A DNA stretch of 6,207 nucleotides, from positions 1 to 6,207 of the forward strand of contig JAKALX010000237.1 of the NCBI GenBank assembly GCA_021823905.1, in the 5' to 3' direction. Of this stretch, positions 5,946 to 6,207 are shown piece by piece. The first letter of the stretch is position 1. Each line of letters starts with the position of its first letter. A model generated the notes under the pieces. The model ran no database searches, was not told the origin of the DNA, and worked only from the letters and a program-made list of their open reading frames with translations. The translations under genes and the position numbers were made by a program. This DNA comes from Chloroflexota bacterium. Lineage in GTDB: Bacteria; Chloroflexota; Dehalococcoidia; Tepidiformales; Tepidiformaceae.

Positions 5946-6207
5946 ATGAGCGCCCCTCGTGCCTGGTCGAGCCCGGCGGCCTTCCGCGCCCTTCCCGAAC
6001 ACCAGCAGGGAATAGCCGCCGTGCTTGGCGCGGCGGTGTTGTGGAGTACGGGCGGGCTGTTGATCAAGGCCGTCTCGCTGGACGGGCTCGGGGTGACGAT
6101 GTGGCGATCGCTCCTCGCGGGCGCAACGATCTACCTCATCGCTCGGCCTCCGCTGGTCGGGCCGTGGAAGGCGGGCTGGCTGACGTGGGCGCTGGCGGTG
6201 AGCTACG
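5946..6207 (+). CDS. EamA/DMT-superfamily transporter, N-terminal part only
   Basis: The visible 87 codons run off the right edge. After a hydrophilic N-terminus of about 20 residues comes a first transmembrane helix (about 22-42) with the family-typical LWSTGGLLIKAV (32-43). A second helix follows (about 50-66, VTMWRSLLAGATIYL, with the conserved Arg54 at its start), and a third begins near 75. This is the opening of the drug/metabolite transporter (EamA, RhaT-like) fold, which has ten helices in two repeats and about 300 residues, so roughly a quarter is seen. Substrates across the family range from amino acids to metabolites, and the visible part does not discriminate. The start is supported by the -10-like box 6 nt upstream and by the position of the first helix. 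Confidence 0.85.
   Translation, partial: MSAPRAWSSPAAFRALPEHQQGIAAVLGAAVLWSTGGLLIKAVSLDGLGVTMWRSLLAGATIYLIARPPLVGPWKAGWLTWALAVSY

Overview
This is a GC-rich (about two-thirds G+C by eye), gene-dense bacterial chromosome segment with six complete genes and two genes cut by the window edges. The UvrB sequence, the Gram-positive-type LexA site and the frequent lack of Shine-Dalgarno sequences fit Chloroflexota (Dehalococcoidia-like) or possibly Actinobacteria. This taxonomic guess is tentative, because no rRNA or marker phylogeny is available. I see no mobile elements, CRISPR arrays, tRNAs or rRNAs.

Left part, minus strand: most of uvrB (nucleotide-excision repair) runs off the left edge at position 1. 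Directly upstream of it is a perfect CGAAC-N4-GTTCG dyad, the LexA/DinR-type SOS operator, sited where a -35 element would be. A TACACT -10 box lies 6 nt before the ATG. Upstream of uvrB on the same strand is a two-gene operon for a split YeeE/YedE-type sulfur-compound transporter: a 156-aa YeeE-like half, then a 141-aa DUF6691-like half, coupled by a GTGA overlap.

Middle: the 113-bp divergent gap at 2875-2987 holds an AT-rich island with a 19-bp near-perfect palindrome between the -35 and -10 of the yeeE promoter. To the right, on the plus strand, is a probable three-gene operon: an unrecognised 174-aa soluble protein, a single-domain MOSC protein, and an amidase-signature hydrolase. The last two overlap by ATGA.

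Right part: a 68-aa two-helix membrane protein with a good sigma70-type promoter (TTTACA-N17-AATACT) ending 7 nt before its ATG, then the start of an EamA/DMT-family transporter that leaves the window.

Two regulatory themes stand out. Every gene that begins a transcription unit, except yeeE, has a -10-like hexamer 6-7 nt before its start codon and no convincing Shine-Dalgarno, which points to leaderless mRNAs. Two transcription units (uvrB and yeeE) carry clear dyad operators over their promoters. I do not find a convincing new multi-gene system. The most interesting content is regulatory, plus the possible co-control of a sulfur transporter with a MOSC/amidase operon.
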